Origin: Chloroflexota bacterium
GTDB taxonomy: Bacteria; Chloroflexota; Anaerolineae; 4572-78
Assembly (NCBI GenBank): GCA_024278015.1
Contig: JAJRUC010000360.1
Span: forward strand, 1 to 13,488
Direction of reading: 5' to 3'
DNA: 13,488 nucleotides
The first letter of the stretch is position 1. Every line of letters begins with the position of its first letter. Positions 6,239-12,570 of the stretch are shown here, one piece after another. A program made the translations under genes and the position numbers. The notes under the pieces were generated by a model. That model did not search any database, was not told the origin of the DNA, and worked only from the letters and a program-made list of their open reading frames with translations.

Positions 6239-7449
6239 CCCAAACCGCCGCCACGCCTCCGCCAAAACCCAATCCGGCTGTGCTGGAAGAACGATGGTTA
6301 CATAATGTGATGGTCTTTTTTCAGGAATTTCAGCGCAAATCTCCGGTTGTGCCGTGGTTGGGGCTGGGCGTGGTGGCGGCAATTGTCTTTGGGCTGTGGG
6401 CCTGGGTCGCGCCGGCGGCGGCGTTGTGGGCCAGAGTGTCGTTTGTGGTAGCCGTGCTGCTGGATGCCGCGCTGTTGTGGTGGCTGCCCCGGCGTAAAAT
6501 TTCGTTTGGGCCGATTGTGCCCCAATTGCTGGTGCTGCTGCTGCCCCGCCTGGGCGTGGTGGCCGTTGCCTTGCTGGTGGCGGCCATTTGGCAACCGCCG
6601 GCCGGACTGGGGGCGATGCTTGTGTTGCAGACGGCGGGAACAGCGGTTTACGGCTGGGGTATGCTGGTGGAAGCGCATCGGCTGGGCATGACCACCATCC
6701 GGGTGGCCTCGCCGCGTATGTCCGCCGGGGCCGCGCCGATTCGGCTGCTGCACCTGAGCGACATCCATCTGGAACGCCTGACCCGGCGGGAGGAAAAACT
6801 GCTGCAGCTGATTACCGAAGCCCGGCCCGACATCATCGTCATTACCGGCGATTACCTGAACCTGTCGTACAATGACCATCCGGCGGCCATAGCAGAAGTG
6901 CGCGGCCTGCTGGCAAAAATTGATGCCCCTTTCGGGGTGTACGCCACGTTGGGCAGCCCCCCCGTCGATTTGCCGGCGGTGGCCTCCCGGCATTTTGACG
7001 GGCTGCCCGGCCGGCTGTTGCGGCACGACGTGGTTGAAGTTGGGGCCGGTTCGGGGCGCCGGCTGACCCTGCTGGGCATGGATTGCACCCACGACATGGC
7101 TTTCGACGGGCATCAATTTGAGGCGTTGGCCGGGCGATTGCCCCCAAACGGGCCGGTTATCTTTTTGTACCATTCGCCGGAGTTGATGCCCGTGGTCAAA
7201 CATTACAATGTTGACCTGTATCTGTGCGGCCACACGCACGGCGGCCAGGTTCGCGTGCCGGGCTACGGGGCGGTCATCACCAGTGCGGCCACCGGCAAAC
7301 AATACGAGGCGGGCCGCTACGATGAAAACGGCACCACCCTGTACGTCAGCCGGGGCATCGGCCTGGAAGGGCTAAGCGCCCCCCGCATGCGGCTGTTCTG
7401 CCCCCCGGAAATTACGCTGGTGGAAATAACCCCAATCGCCGGACGCTAA
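6235..7449 (+). CDS. Membrane-anchored calcineurin-like metallophosphoesterase with altered GNHD motif
   Basis: The 404-residue product has an N-terminal membrane region of about three to four hydrophobic segments (roughly residues 38-155) followed by a calcineurin-like phosphoesterase domain (about 165-400), the YkuE-like layout. Metal-site motifs seen are 'LSDIHLE' (Asp176, His178), 'ITGDYLN' (Asp206), 'LYHSPEL' (His313) and 'GHTHGGQ' (His333, His335). Where the family has 'GNHD/E' (metal-binding Asn, catalytic His), this protein has 'GSPPVD' (240-245), so both residues are missing. It may be an enzyme with changed chemistry, a binding protein, or weakly active. Substrate is unknown; YkuE-like relatives have been linked to the cell wall. 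The ATG overlaps the stop of the phosphatase gene (ATGA), with an AAAAGGA 11 bases upstream, so the protein is made together with the partner-switch proteins. Confidence 0.85.
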   Translation: MTQTAATPPPKPNPAVLEERWLHNVMVFFQEFQRKSPVVPWLGLGVVAAIVFGLWAWVAPAAALWARVSFVVAVLLDAALLWWLPRRKISFGPIVPQLLVLLLPRLGVVAVALLVAAIWQPPAGLGAMLVLQTAGTAVYGWGMLVEAHRLGMTTIRVASPRMSAGAAPIRLLHLSDIHLERLTRREEKLLQLITEARPDIIVITGDYLNLSYNDHPAAIAEVRGLLAKIDAPFGVYATLGSPPVDLPAVASRHFDGLPGRLLRHDVVEVGAGSGRRLTLLGMDCTHDMAFDGHQFEALAGRLPPNGPVIFLYHSPELMPVVKHYNVDLYLCGHTHGGQVRVPGYGAVITSAATGKQYEAGRYDENGTTLYVSRGIGLEGLSAPRMRLFCPPEITLVEITPIAGR

Positions 7450-8304
7450 TTACAAATCCCTTCTCTCGAACACGTACACTGCCGCCATCAAAAAAACCAG
7501 CAAATACCCGACGGCATAAACAATCATGGCCTGGCTGGGCTTGCTGTACAGGCTTATCAGCGGGAAGGCCGCTTCCTGAATGAGTTTGGGCTGCATCAAA
7601 TCAGAGGCCATGCGCCACATCGTTTCGCTGGGCATAATCAGGCTGGCGATGATGCCCACCTGCACGGCGGTTTCGCTTTTAAGGGCCGCGCCAATCTGCT
7701 CAACCCAGCTTCCGGCAAAGGCGATGCCGTACAGCATAAAAACCAGCACCCCGTTCGCCATTGTGGGCAAAAACGTGCCGCCGAAGGTGGCGATGCTCAA
7801 CACAATTAATCCTTCCAGCACCAGCAGGCTCATACCGGCGGCCGGGTTGGGCGGAAAGTAGCCCGTTCTGAAATAGACCACCAGGGTCAGGCCGCCCGCC
7901 ATAAAAATAACGTAGATGACCAGCATTACGCTCTGGCCCAGCCACTTGCCCAGCACAATGTGCCAACGCGGTATCGGTTTGGTGACCAGGGTCTGGATGG
8001 TGTGCGAACTGATTTCGCCGGCAATGGCCCCCGCGCTGGTCAGGGCAGACATCATCACCACCAGAAAATTGACGGCAAACAGGCCCAGTATCAAAAAAAT
8101 ACCGCTAATCTGGCTGATAAAAATTTTCATGCCCGGCCCGGTGCGAGCTTCTCCGGGGGGATGGGCCAGAATATCGACCAGGACGTAATGAAAGCCGACG
8201 GCAAACAGCGCCAAAAAGGCCAACCCCAGCCCCAGGGCCACCCAAAACAGTTTTTTGCGCCACGCCTCCCTGAAGGTCAGACTGGTGATGGTCAACAGGC
8301 TCAT
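7450..8304 (-). CDS. ABC-2 type transporter permease
   Basis: This 284-residue membrane protein has about six hydrophobic segments (roughly 20-44, 64-90, 123-146, 157-175, 179-200 and 260-279). A cytoplasmic loop after the second carries 'GEISSHTIQTLVTKPIPR' (about 96-113), matching the 'E.ExGT...LL..P.SR' coupling-helix region of ABC-2 permeases. It should pair with the ATPase encoded just upstream to form an exporter; the cargo is unknown (drug, peptide, lipid and Na+ exporters share this fold). Its ATG overlaps the ATPase stop (ATGA, 8301-8304), and a GGAGG lies ten bases before the start (8315-8319). Its TAA directly abuts the TAA of the convergent metallophosphoesterase gene, so there is no room for a terminator between them. 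Confidence 0.88.
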   Translation of the reverse strand: MSLLTITSLTFREAWRKKLFWVALGLGLAFLALFAVGFHYVLVDILAHPPGEARTGPGMKIFISQISGIFLILGLFAVNFLVVMMSALTSAGAIAGEISSHTIQTLVTKPIPRWHIVLGKWLGQSVMLVIYVIFMAGGLTLVVYFRTGYFPPNPAAGMSLLVLEGLIVLSIATFGGTFLPTMANGVLVFMLYGIAFAGSWVEQIGAALKSETAVQVGIIASLIMPSETMWRMASDLMQPKLIQEAAFPLISLYSKPSQAMIVYAVGYLLVFLMAAVYVFERRDL

Positions 8305-9227
8305 ACGAGGTCGCCCTCCGCTTCGGTTTCAATAATGCGGACAAATATTTCTTCCAGCGAGGTTTGGCCGGGCTGAAGTTCGTACAGTTTCAGGCCCAGT
8401 TGCATGGTCAGGCGGGCAATTTCCGGCACAATTTCCGGCGAATCAACCAGCAGCGAAACGCGATTGCCGTTAACTTGCACCTGCCGGCCCAGTTTTTGCA
8501 GGCCCTCTGCCAGCGCGGGCGGCGCGGCATCTACCCGCAGATGCACTTCTGTGGCCCGGTTGAGCAAGTCGCTCATGCGGTCGGTGCGAATGACGCGCCC
8601 TTTTTTAATGAACGCCACCCGGTCGCATGTTTTTTCAACTTCGCTCAACAGGTGCGAGTTCAAAAAGATGGTCGTCCCCTCCTCTTTCAGCCGGTGGATG
8701 ACATCCCGCACCAGCCGCCGGCCCAGCGGGTCCAGACCGGAGGTCGGTTCATCCAGAAAAACAAGGGCGGGGTTGTTGAGCATGGCCTGGGCCAGGCCAA
8801 TGCGCTGCAACATGCCTTTGGAAAAATTGCTCAGGCGGGTGTCGGCGCTGTCTTGCAGGCTCACCATCTCCAGCAAGCGGGGAACTTGCGTTTTGAGCGT
8901 CTCTGCCGCAAGACCGTACAATTTGCCGTGAACGGTCAAAAATTCTTTCGCTTTGAGCCACTCATGAAAGCGAAAATGCTCCGGCAAAAAGCCGGTTTTG
9001 GCCCGCGCGGCGGGCCGGCCCGGCGATTGCCCCAGCACGCTCACCTGTCCGGCGGTGGGCGTAACCAGCCCCATCAACATTTTGATGGTGGTTGATTTGC
9101 CGGCGCCGTTTGGCCCCAAAAACCCGAACACCTCTCCGGCAGGCACGGTCAGGGTCAGGTCTTGCACGGCCACGGTTTGGCCGTATTCTTTTCTCAGGTT
9201 GGCGGTAGAAATTGCGGGTTGGGTCAT
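8301..9227 (-). CDS. ABC transporter ATP-binding protein (ABC-2 exporter)
   Basis: The 308-residue ATPase shows Walker A 'GPNGAGKST' (38-46), an ABC signature of the 'SKGM' kind ('NFSKGMLQRIGLAQAML', 134-150), Walker B 'LVFLDEPTSGLDP' (155-167) and the H-loop 'NSHLLSE' (190-196). A C-terminal extension from about 225 has the size and style of the DUF4162 domain common in ABC-2 exporter ATPases. The Q-loop region reads 'GFLPEHFRF', with Glu where many ABC proteins have Gln, as is common in this subfamily. The reading frame stays open up to 9434, but the extra residues translate the inverted repeat at 9301-9343 and share nothing with ABC proteins. 'MTQPAISTANLRKEYG' at 9227 is therefore the sensible start, although no clear ribosome binding site precedes it. 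It overlaps the permease gene by ATGA. Confidence 0.9.
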   Translation of the reverse strand: MTQPAISTANLRKEYGQTVAVQDLTLTVPAGEVFGFLGPNGAGKSTTIKMLMGLVTPTAGQVSVLGQSPGRPAARAKTGFLPEHFRFHEWLKAKEFLTVHGKLYGLAAETLKTQVPRLLEMVSLQDSADTRLSNFSKGMLQRIGLAQAMLNNPALVFLDEPTSGLDPLGRRLVRDVIHRLKEEGTTIFLNSHLLSEVEKTCDRVAFIKKGRVIRTDRMSDLLNRATEVHLRVDAAPPALAEGLQKLGRQVQVNGNRVSLLVDSPEIVPEIARLTMQLGLKLYELQPGQTSLEEIFVRIIETEAEGDLV

Positions 9228-9300
9228 GATTTTTCGGGAAAGTTTTCTATGGGCGTTAATTTTCAGATGACGGTTTTCTTGTAACCATTCAAGGCACATT

Positions 9301-9343
9301 CCCTCCCTGACCCTCCCCCTTTGAGAGGGAGGGTCAGGGAGGG
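9301..9343. repeat. Perfect 17-bp inverted repeat upstream of the ABC exporter genes
   Basis: CCCTCCCTGACCCTCCC (9301-9317) and GGGAGGGTCAGGGAGGG (9327-9343) are perfect reverse complements around a nine-base loop. No T-run follows on the - strand, so it is not a standard intrinsic terminator. It lies in the 210-bp gap between the anti-sigma gene (ending at 9438) and the ABC ATPase start (9227). The purine-rich arm (G-triplets) could also form unusual structures. I recall similar G3AG3 palindromes as dispersed repeats in Chloroflexota genomes, but only one copy is present here. Apart from it, the gap holds an AT-rich stretch near 9380-9437 with a TTGACA on the - strand (9415-9410) but no convincing -10 element. 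Confidence 0.8.
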
Positions 9344-9437
9344 GGATAGAGGGACGCGAAGCGGTTTCTTTATCAGGGGGTAAAACCAAAATTGACCGTA
9401 TCTTGAATTTGTCAAATTTTAAACTGCGTAACATCAG

Positions 9438-10595
9438 TTATTTAACCGATGCGGCCAGACTCAACAGGGCATCCGCATTGATGGCGCCGCCCATAAAGTA
9501 GGTTTTGGCGCCGCTTTGCCACATCAGCGCCGTTTCAAATCCGTCGGATTTGGCGGTGAAGAGGAAACCCTTGTCGTTGCCCACTTCCACTTCGGTCACG
9601 GTCATATCCGCATCGGTGGGGATGGGTAAAATCAGGGTGTTGGCCCAGTCGATGGTGGCGCCCAGGGCCATTGCTTCGGCTTTGGGCATGCCCAGCAGTT
9701 GCAGCCCGGCAGTGCCCAGGGCTTGCAGGTCAAGGTCGTCGGGGTATTCAATTTCCGGCGAAGGCATTTGCACAAAGTGGAGGGTTTCTTCATTGCCCGC
9801 GCCCCAACTCTGGATGACGGCTTGCGGCTGGGTGAGGATGATGGGCGCGTCGTTCAGCGAATCGGGCAAGTCAACCTCTATGTCCGCCGCCTCGAAGATG
9901 GCGCCCAGCAGGTCTTTATCCACTTGCAGATTATAAACGGTTTTGTCCTGAACCATCACCGTTTGCAGCTCGCCGATGGCGGCCGGCGGATTGACCGGCC
10001 GGGCCACGGCAAAATCAACCATATCGATGGCTTCGGCCAGTGAAGCGACTTCCTGCGGCTCACCATTGCCGGAGATAACTTGCGGTTCAAGCTGAAGCCG
10101 GCTCATCAGGTCGTTCAGTTCGGGGTTATTTTGCATATTTTCCAGATTGGCGGCGTTAATGGGCACAATTTGCACATTTTGCACGCGTAATATCTTCAAG
10201 AGGTTGCCGGCCATTGCCCGGACGGGGGCGAAGCTCAACAACAGGGCCACAAGCGCCACCATCGTGGCGGCGGTCAGGGCGGGTCGGTATCGTTTTAGTT
10301 TGGAACGGTTAAACACAGGTTTTATCCTTTCTGTCAATCCGAATGGCGTTTGAGCGGGTTGCTGCTTAAGGGTTGTTTGCAGCCGCAGCAAGGCGCGGCG
10401 GCTGTTTGAAAGGTCGGTGGGGGCGGGCGTCAGGGTATCAAGCGCGGCGGCAAGGCGCTGCCGGTTTTGCCGCAGACGGGCCAACTCTGTTTGCGCTGCC
10501 CGTGATTCGGCCAGATGAGCTTCAACGGCCCGGCGGTCTGCCGGGGGCAGGGCGCGGTCAAGATACGCTTGCAAAATTTCTTCAGTCAGTCGCAT
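9438..10595 (-). CDS. Membrane anti-sigma factor with zinc-less ZAS-like N-terminus and DUF4367-like C-terminus
   Basis: The 385-residue product starts with a helical anti-sigma-type domain ('LQAYLDRALPPADRRAVEAHLAE'), followed by a basic linker, one transmembrane helix (about 106-128) and a large exported domain. The N-terminus follows the ZAS pattern H-x3-C-x2-C in spacing, but only His27 is kept; the two cysteines are Ser31 and Ala34. The C-terminal end ('SDGFETALMWQSGAKTYFMG' then 'NADALLSLAASV') resembles DUF4367 domains found in outer parts of anti-sigma factors. Such proteins hold an ECF sigma at the membrane until a signal outside leads to release. The gene overlaps the end of the ECF sigma gene by 14 bp and has a strong AGGAGGA (10601-10607), which fixes the start. 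What the outer domain senses is unknown. Confidence 0.8.
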   Translation of the reverse strand: MRLTEEILQAYLDRALPPADRRAVEAHLAESRAAQTELARLRQNRQRLAAALDTLTPAPTDLSNSRRALLRLQTTLKQQPAQTPFGLTERIKPVFNRSKLKRYRPALTAATMVALVALLLSFAPVRAMAGNLLKILRVQNVQIVPINAANLENMQNNPELNDLMSRLQLEPQVISGNGEPQEVASLAEAIDMVDFAVARPVNPPAAIGELQTVMVQDKTVYNLQVDKDLLGAIFEAADIEVDLPDSLNDAPIILTQPQAVIQSWGAGNEETLHFVQMPSPEIEYPDDLDLQALGTAGLQLLGMPKAEAMALGATIDWANTLILPIPTDADMTVTEVEVGNDKGFLFTAKSDGFETALMWQSGAKTYFMGGAINADALLSLAASVK

Positions 10596-11202
10596 AAGTC
10601 TCCTCCTGAGTCAAGGTGGCCCGATACCTTTGGGCAAAGGCGCGTTCAGCGCGGGTGAGCAAAGAGCCGACAGAGCCGGGGGCGATGCGCAGGGCGGCGG
10701 CAATCTCTTTGTACGAAAGCCCGCTGTGGCGCAGCAACAAAAGTTTGGCGTCGCGGGGTTTCATGGCGGCCAAAATTCGGCGCACCGCCGCTTGCTGCTC
10801 CTGACGCTCGGTGAACGTTTCCGGGTTGGGCGGGGCGGTGTGTTCGGTGGGCCACAGGGCCGTGAGCCTGCCCAGCCGGCTTCGGCGACGGTTGCGGCTT
10901 CTGAGGGCGTTGTAGCCGGTATTGACCGCCACGCGATAGAGCCATCCGGCCAGATTGGTATCGTCATCATCCCAGGCCCGCATTAGCCGGGGGGCGTGGT
11001 ACAGCTTCAAAAAAACCTGCTGGGCCACGTCTTCGGCATCGGCCCGGTTGCCCAGTAATCGAAACAGGAGGCCGTACACCGGCTGGTAATACTGCAAAAA
11101 TAACGTTTCAAACAGCGCGGCATCGCCTGTCTGCATTGTAGAGAGCGTTTTTGTGTCAGATAGCATCGTCCGACCGGACTCCTTGCGGTGGTTGTTGTTC
11201 AT
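10582..11202 (-). CDS. ECF-family RNA polymerase sigma factor
   Basis: The 206 residues hold sigma region 2 (about 27-105, with 'DAALFETLFLQYYQPVYGLL', 'ADAEDVAQQVFLKLY' and 'LAGWLYRVAVN') and region 4 (about 138-195, with the helix-turn-helix 'LSYKEIAAALRIAPGSVGSL'). Regions 1 and 3 are absent, as in ECF sigma factors. It should direct RNA polymerase to a small regulon and be held by the membrane anti-sigma factor whose gene overlaps its 3' end. Three in-frame ATGs are possible. I chose 11202 because a GGAGG (11206-11210) and a promoter-like element lie just upstream, though the spacing of three bases is short; 11166, with AAGGAG twelve bases upstream, is the main alternative. The subgroup cannot be set by eye. 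The downstream ABC exporter is a plausible target. Confidence 0.9.
   Translation of the reverse strand: MNNNHRKESGRTMLSDTKTLSTMQTGDAALFETLFLQYYQPVYGLLFRLLGNRADAEDVAQQVFLKLYHAPRLMRAWDDDDTNLAGWLYRVAVNTGYNALRSRNRRRSRLGRLTALWPTEHTAPPNPETFTERQEQQAAVRRILAAMKPRDAKLLLLRHSGLSYKEIAAALRIAPGSVGSLLTRAERAFAQRYRATLTQEETYATD
10601..10607 (-). promoter_or_regulatory. Ribosome binding site deciding the anti-sigma start
   Basis: On the - strand AGGAGGA (10607 to 10601) stands five bases before the ATG at 10595, inside the last codons of the ECF sigma gene. It supports that start and suggests strong independent initiation of the anti-sigma factor besides coupling. Confidence 0.7.
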
Positions 11203-11223
11203 TCCCCTCCGTGCTTTCTGTAT

Positions 11224-11261
11224 ATAATAACACCAACCATTGATATTTCAGGACAGGTTGG
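11224..11261 (-). promoter_or_regulatory. Extended -10 promoter and possible operator upstream of the ECF sigma gene
   Basis: On the - strand TGTTATTAT (11232 to 11224) fits an extended -10 element (TGn followed by TATTAT). Transcription would start near 11217, about 15 bases before the ATG at 11202. There is no good -35. The space immediately upstream holds the inverted repeat CCAACC (11233-11238) / GGTTGG (11256-11261) around 17 bases, which could be a regulator's site or a weak stem after the preceding gene. A clear ECF-type GGAAC -35 was not found, so autoregulation is not supported. Confidence 0.4.
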
Positions 11262-11273
11262 CCGGTTTTACAA

Positions 11274-11702
11274 TTAAAATCGGGATGATGCGGTTTGGGG
11301 GAGCGTTAGATCTTTAATGTCCAGCGCGGTTTCAAACTGTCGGCCGGTGGTGCTGATGAAGGTAATGCGCCGCCATGCGCCGCTGACGATGGGCGGCAGT
11401 TTGTGCTGAAGCGGCCCGATTGACAACTTGTAATACCATCGCCCGGCGCGGGGATGATGGGCCTGGTCCGGGAAAAGGTCGGCGCGGGTGAGGAGTTCGT
11501 GGCCGGTGATGCGGGCATAATAATGAACGGCCCAGCGGTCCGGCCCAAAGCGGGCGGTGAAGTAAAAGGCCAGCCAATCGAAGAACGGCGCATCGGCGGG
11601 GGCGGTTTTGGCCGGAATACGATACCAGCCTTCGTCCTGCGCAAGGCGCCAATCCGGCAAATTATTCATAACGGCTACCAGTACGCGGTCATCCGGGTCC
11701 AT
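11274..11702 (-). CDS. Conserved-looking small protein of unknown function
   Basis: This 142-residue soluble protein is rich in Trp, Tyr, Arg and Phe. It begins 'DDRVLVAVMNNLPDWRLAQ' and continues 'EGWYRIPAKTAP', 'DWLAFYFTARFGPDRWAVHY' and 'WRRITFISTT'. From memory, proteins of this pattern ('VAxMNNxxDxxxAxxxGWYRIP ... WLAFYxTxxFG ... YYARI ... FIPTT') occur in Chloroflexota and Cyanobacteria without a known function; I cannot check this here. The small, mixed alpha/beta, aromatic-rich make-up might suit nucleic-acid or nucleotide binding, but nothing proves it. No signal peptide or membrane helix is present. The start at 11702 keeps the conserved beginning but has no evident ribosome binding site. 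It follows the DUF5996 gene by nine bases, so the two are probably co-transcribed. Confidence 0.75.
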   Translation of the reverse strand: MDPDDRVLVAVMNNLPDWRLAQDEGWYRIPAKTAPADAPFFDWLAFYFTARFGPDRWAVHYYARITGHELLTRADLFPDQAHHPRAGRWYYKLSIGPLQHKLPPIVSGAWRRITFISTTGRQFETALDIKDLTLPQTASSRF

Positions 11703-11711
11703 GGCCGGCTG

Positions 11712-12542
11712 TCACTTCATCCGGTTCGCCGCATGTTGCTGCACAGCCGTCAGGAAGTTGAGCAATACGGCCTGGGGATTGGCCGCGCCGGCCACGGTTT
11801 TATACGGCAGCAGGCCGCCAACCCAGCCTGCGGTGTGCCAGCTTGCTCCATTCGGCATGGGGTCGGTCAGGATGCCGTCGGGTACGGGCCAGGGATTGGC
11901 GTAAAAATAGGCTTCGGAGATGCTTTCGTCGCCGGTGGAAAATCCGAAGCCGACTTGTTCCGGTCCGCTTTCTGCGCCTGCCGGCACAACCGCCTCTCGC
12001 CCGGAAAACCAGACCAGCGACAGGTCGAAGTGGTGGGGCCAAAGTTGCACCGGGCTGCTTTCGCCGGCCAGCGAGGCTTTAAATTGCCGGAAGATGTGGT
12101 TTACCGCCGTCAGGGCTTGCAGATAATCGGCGGCGTGTTGGGGGCTGTAGGGTTGGACGGCGGTTTCGGCAAAGAGGGCGCGGTCAATATCCGGCTCAAG
12201 GCCGCGCTGTTTCAGGGTGGAAAGGGTCCAGTCGGCCAGCGAGTGGGGGCTTTGGCCCGCGAACGCGGTTTGCCGGTGAGTCTCATCGGAGAAACTGACC
12301 GCCAGCACGTGGTCCGTCAAATTTAAAGTCAGCGAAAAATGAACGTTTGGGTCAGCGGGCCGGGGAATGGGTGGCGTGAACAGGCCGGTTGGCCCGGCGT
12401 GCAGGCTAACGTGCCACCAGTTCGGCAGGGGCGGGGTCAACGCCCCCCGAATTTTACCCAGGAGCTTGCTGTAAATGTGCAGGGTATCTCTGGTAGGTTG
12501 CCATTCATTAAGCGAGAGCGGGGAGAAGGTTATTGCTGACAT
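11712..12542 (-). CDS. DUF5996 family protein
   Basis: The 276-residue protein starts 'FSPLSLNEWQPTRDTLHIY' and has 'NWWHVSLHAGPTGLFTPPIP', 'FRQFKASLAGESSPVQLWPH', 'FDLSLVWFSGR', 'EAYFYANPWPVPDG' and 'GGLLPYKTVAGAANPQAVLL'. These are the ordered conserved blocks of DUF5996 (W..TRDTLH, KiR..L.P..NHWWHV, FDLa.trFSGR, fysYayPeP, LPYeaVr). The function of the family is unknown. The length is close to what I recall for the family (about 300 residues), so the gene seems complete. The frame opens further up to 12581, but a strong AAGGAGG four bases before 12542 fixes the start. It lies 28 bp after moaA and nine before the 142-residue gene, all in one direction; a link to molybdenum cofactor synthesis is only suggested by that. 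Confidence 0.85.
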   Translation of the reverse strand: MSAITFSPLSLNEWQPTRDTLHIYSKLLGKIRGALTPPLPNWWHVSLHAGPTGLFTPPIPRPADPNVHFSLTLNLTDHVLAVSFSDETHRQTAFAGQSPHSLADWTLSTLKQRGLEPDIDRALFAETAVQPYSPQHAADYLQALTAVNHIFRQFKASLAGESSPVQLWPHHFDLSLVWFSGREAVVPAGAESGPEQVGFGFSTGDESISEAYFYANPWPVPDGILTDPMPNGASWHTAGWVGGLLPYKTVAGAANPQAVLLNFLTAVQQHAANRMK

Positions 12543-12546
12543 ATTG

Positions 12547-12551
12547 CCTCC
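12547..12551 (-). promoter_or_regulatory. Ribosome binding site deciding the DUF5996 start
   Basis: On the - strand GGAGG (12551 to 12547, within AAGGAGG) stands four bases before the ATG at 12542, in the 28-bp gap after moaA. It makes the in-frame ATG at 12581 unlikely, which would overlap the moaA end and add 13 basic residues not seen in the family. Confidence 0.7.
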
Positions 12552-12570
12552 TTTTTGTGGCCGGGTGCGT

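Noticed and set aside
5429..6382. Long open frame on the - strand (317 codons) across the phosphatase domain gene
   Set aside because: It is fully antisense to the intact SpoIIE/PP2C domain; its product is rich in Gln, Arg, Gly and His with no domain. It arises from GC-rich codon use.
6298..7302. Open frame of 334 codons on the - strand across the metallophosphoesterase gene
   Set aside because: His/Gln/Pro-rich shadow of a gene whose own motifs are clear.
8364..9095. Open frame on the + strand across the ABC ATPase gene
   Set aside because: The - strand product has every ABC motif in order; the + strand product matches nothing.
9301..9343. CRISPR repeat or insertion-sequence end
   Set aside because: Single copy, no spacer pattern, no transposase and no flanking target duplication.
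9228..9434. N-terminal extension of the ABC ATPase (69 residues)
   Set aside because: It translates the inverted repeat and AT-rich intergenic DNA; ABC ATPases of this class begin a few residues before the first beta strand, as from 9227.
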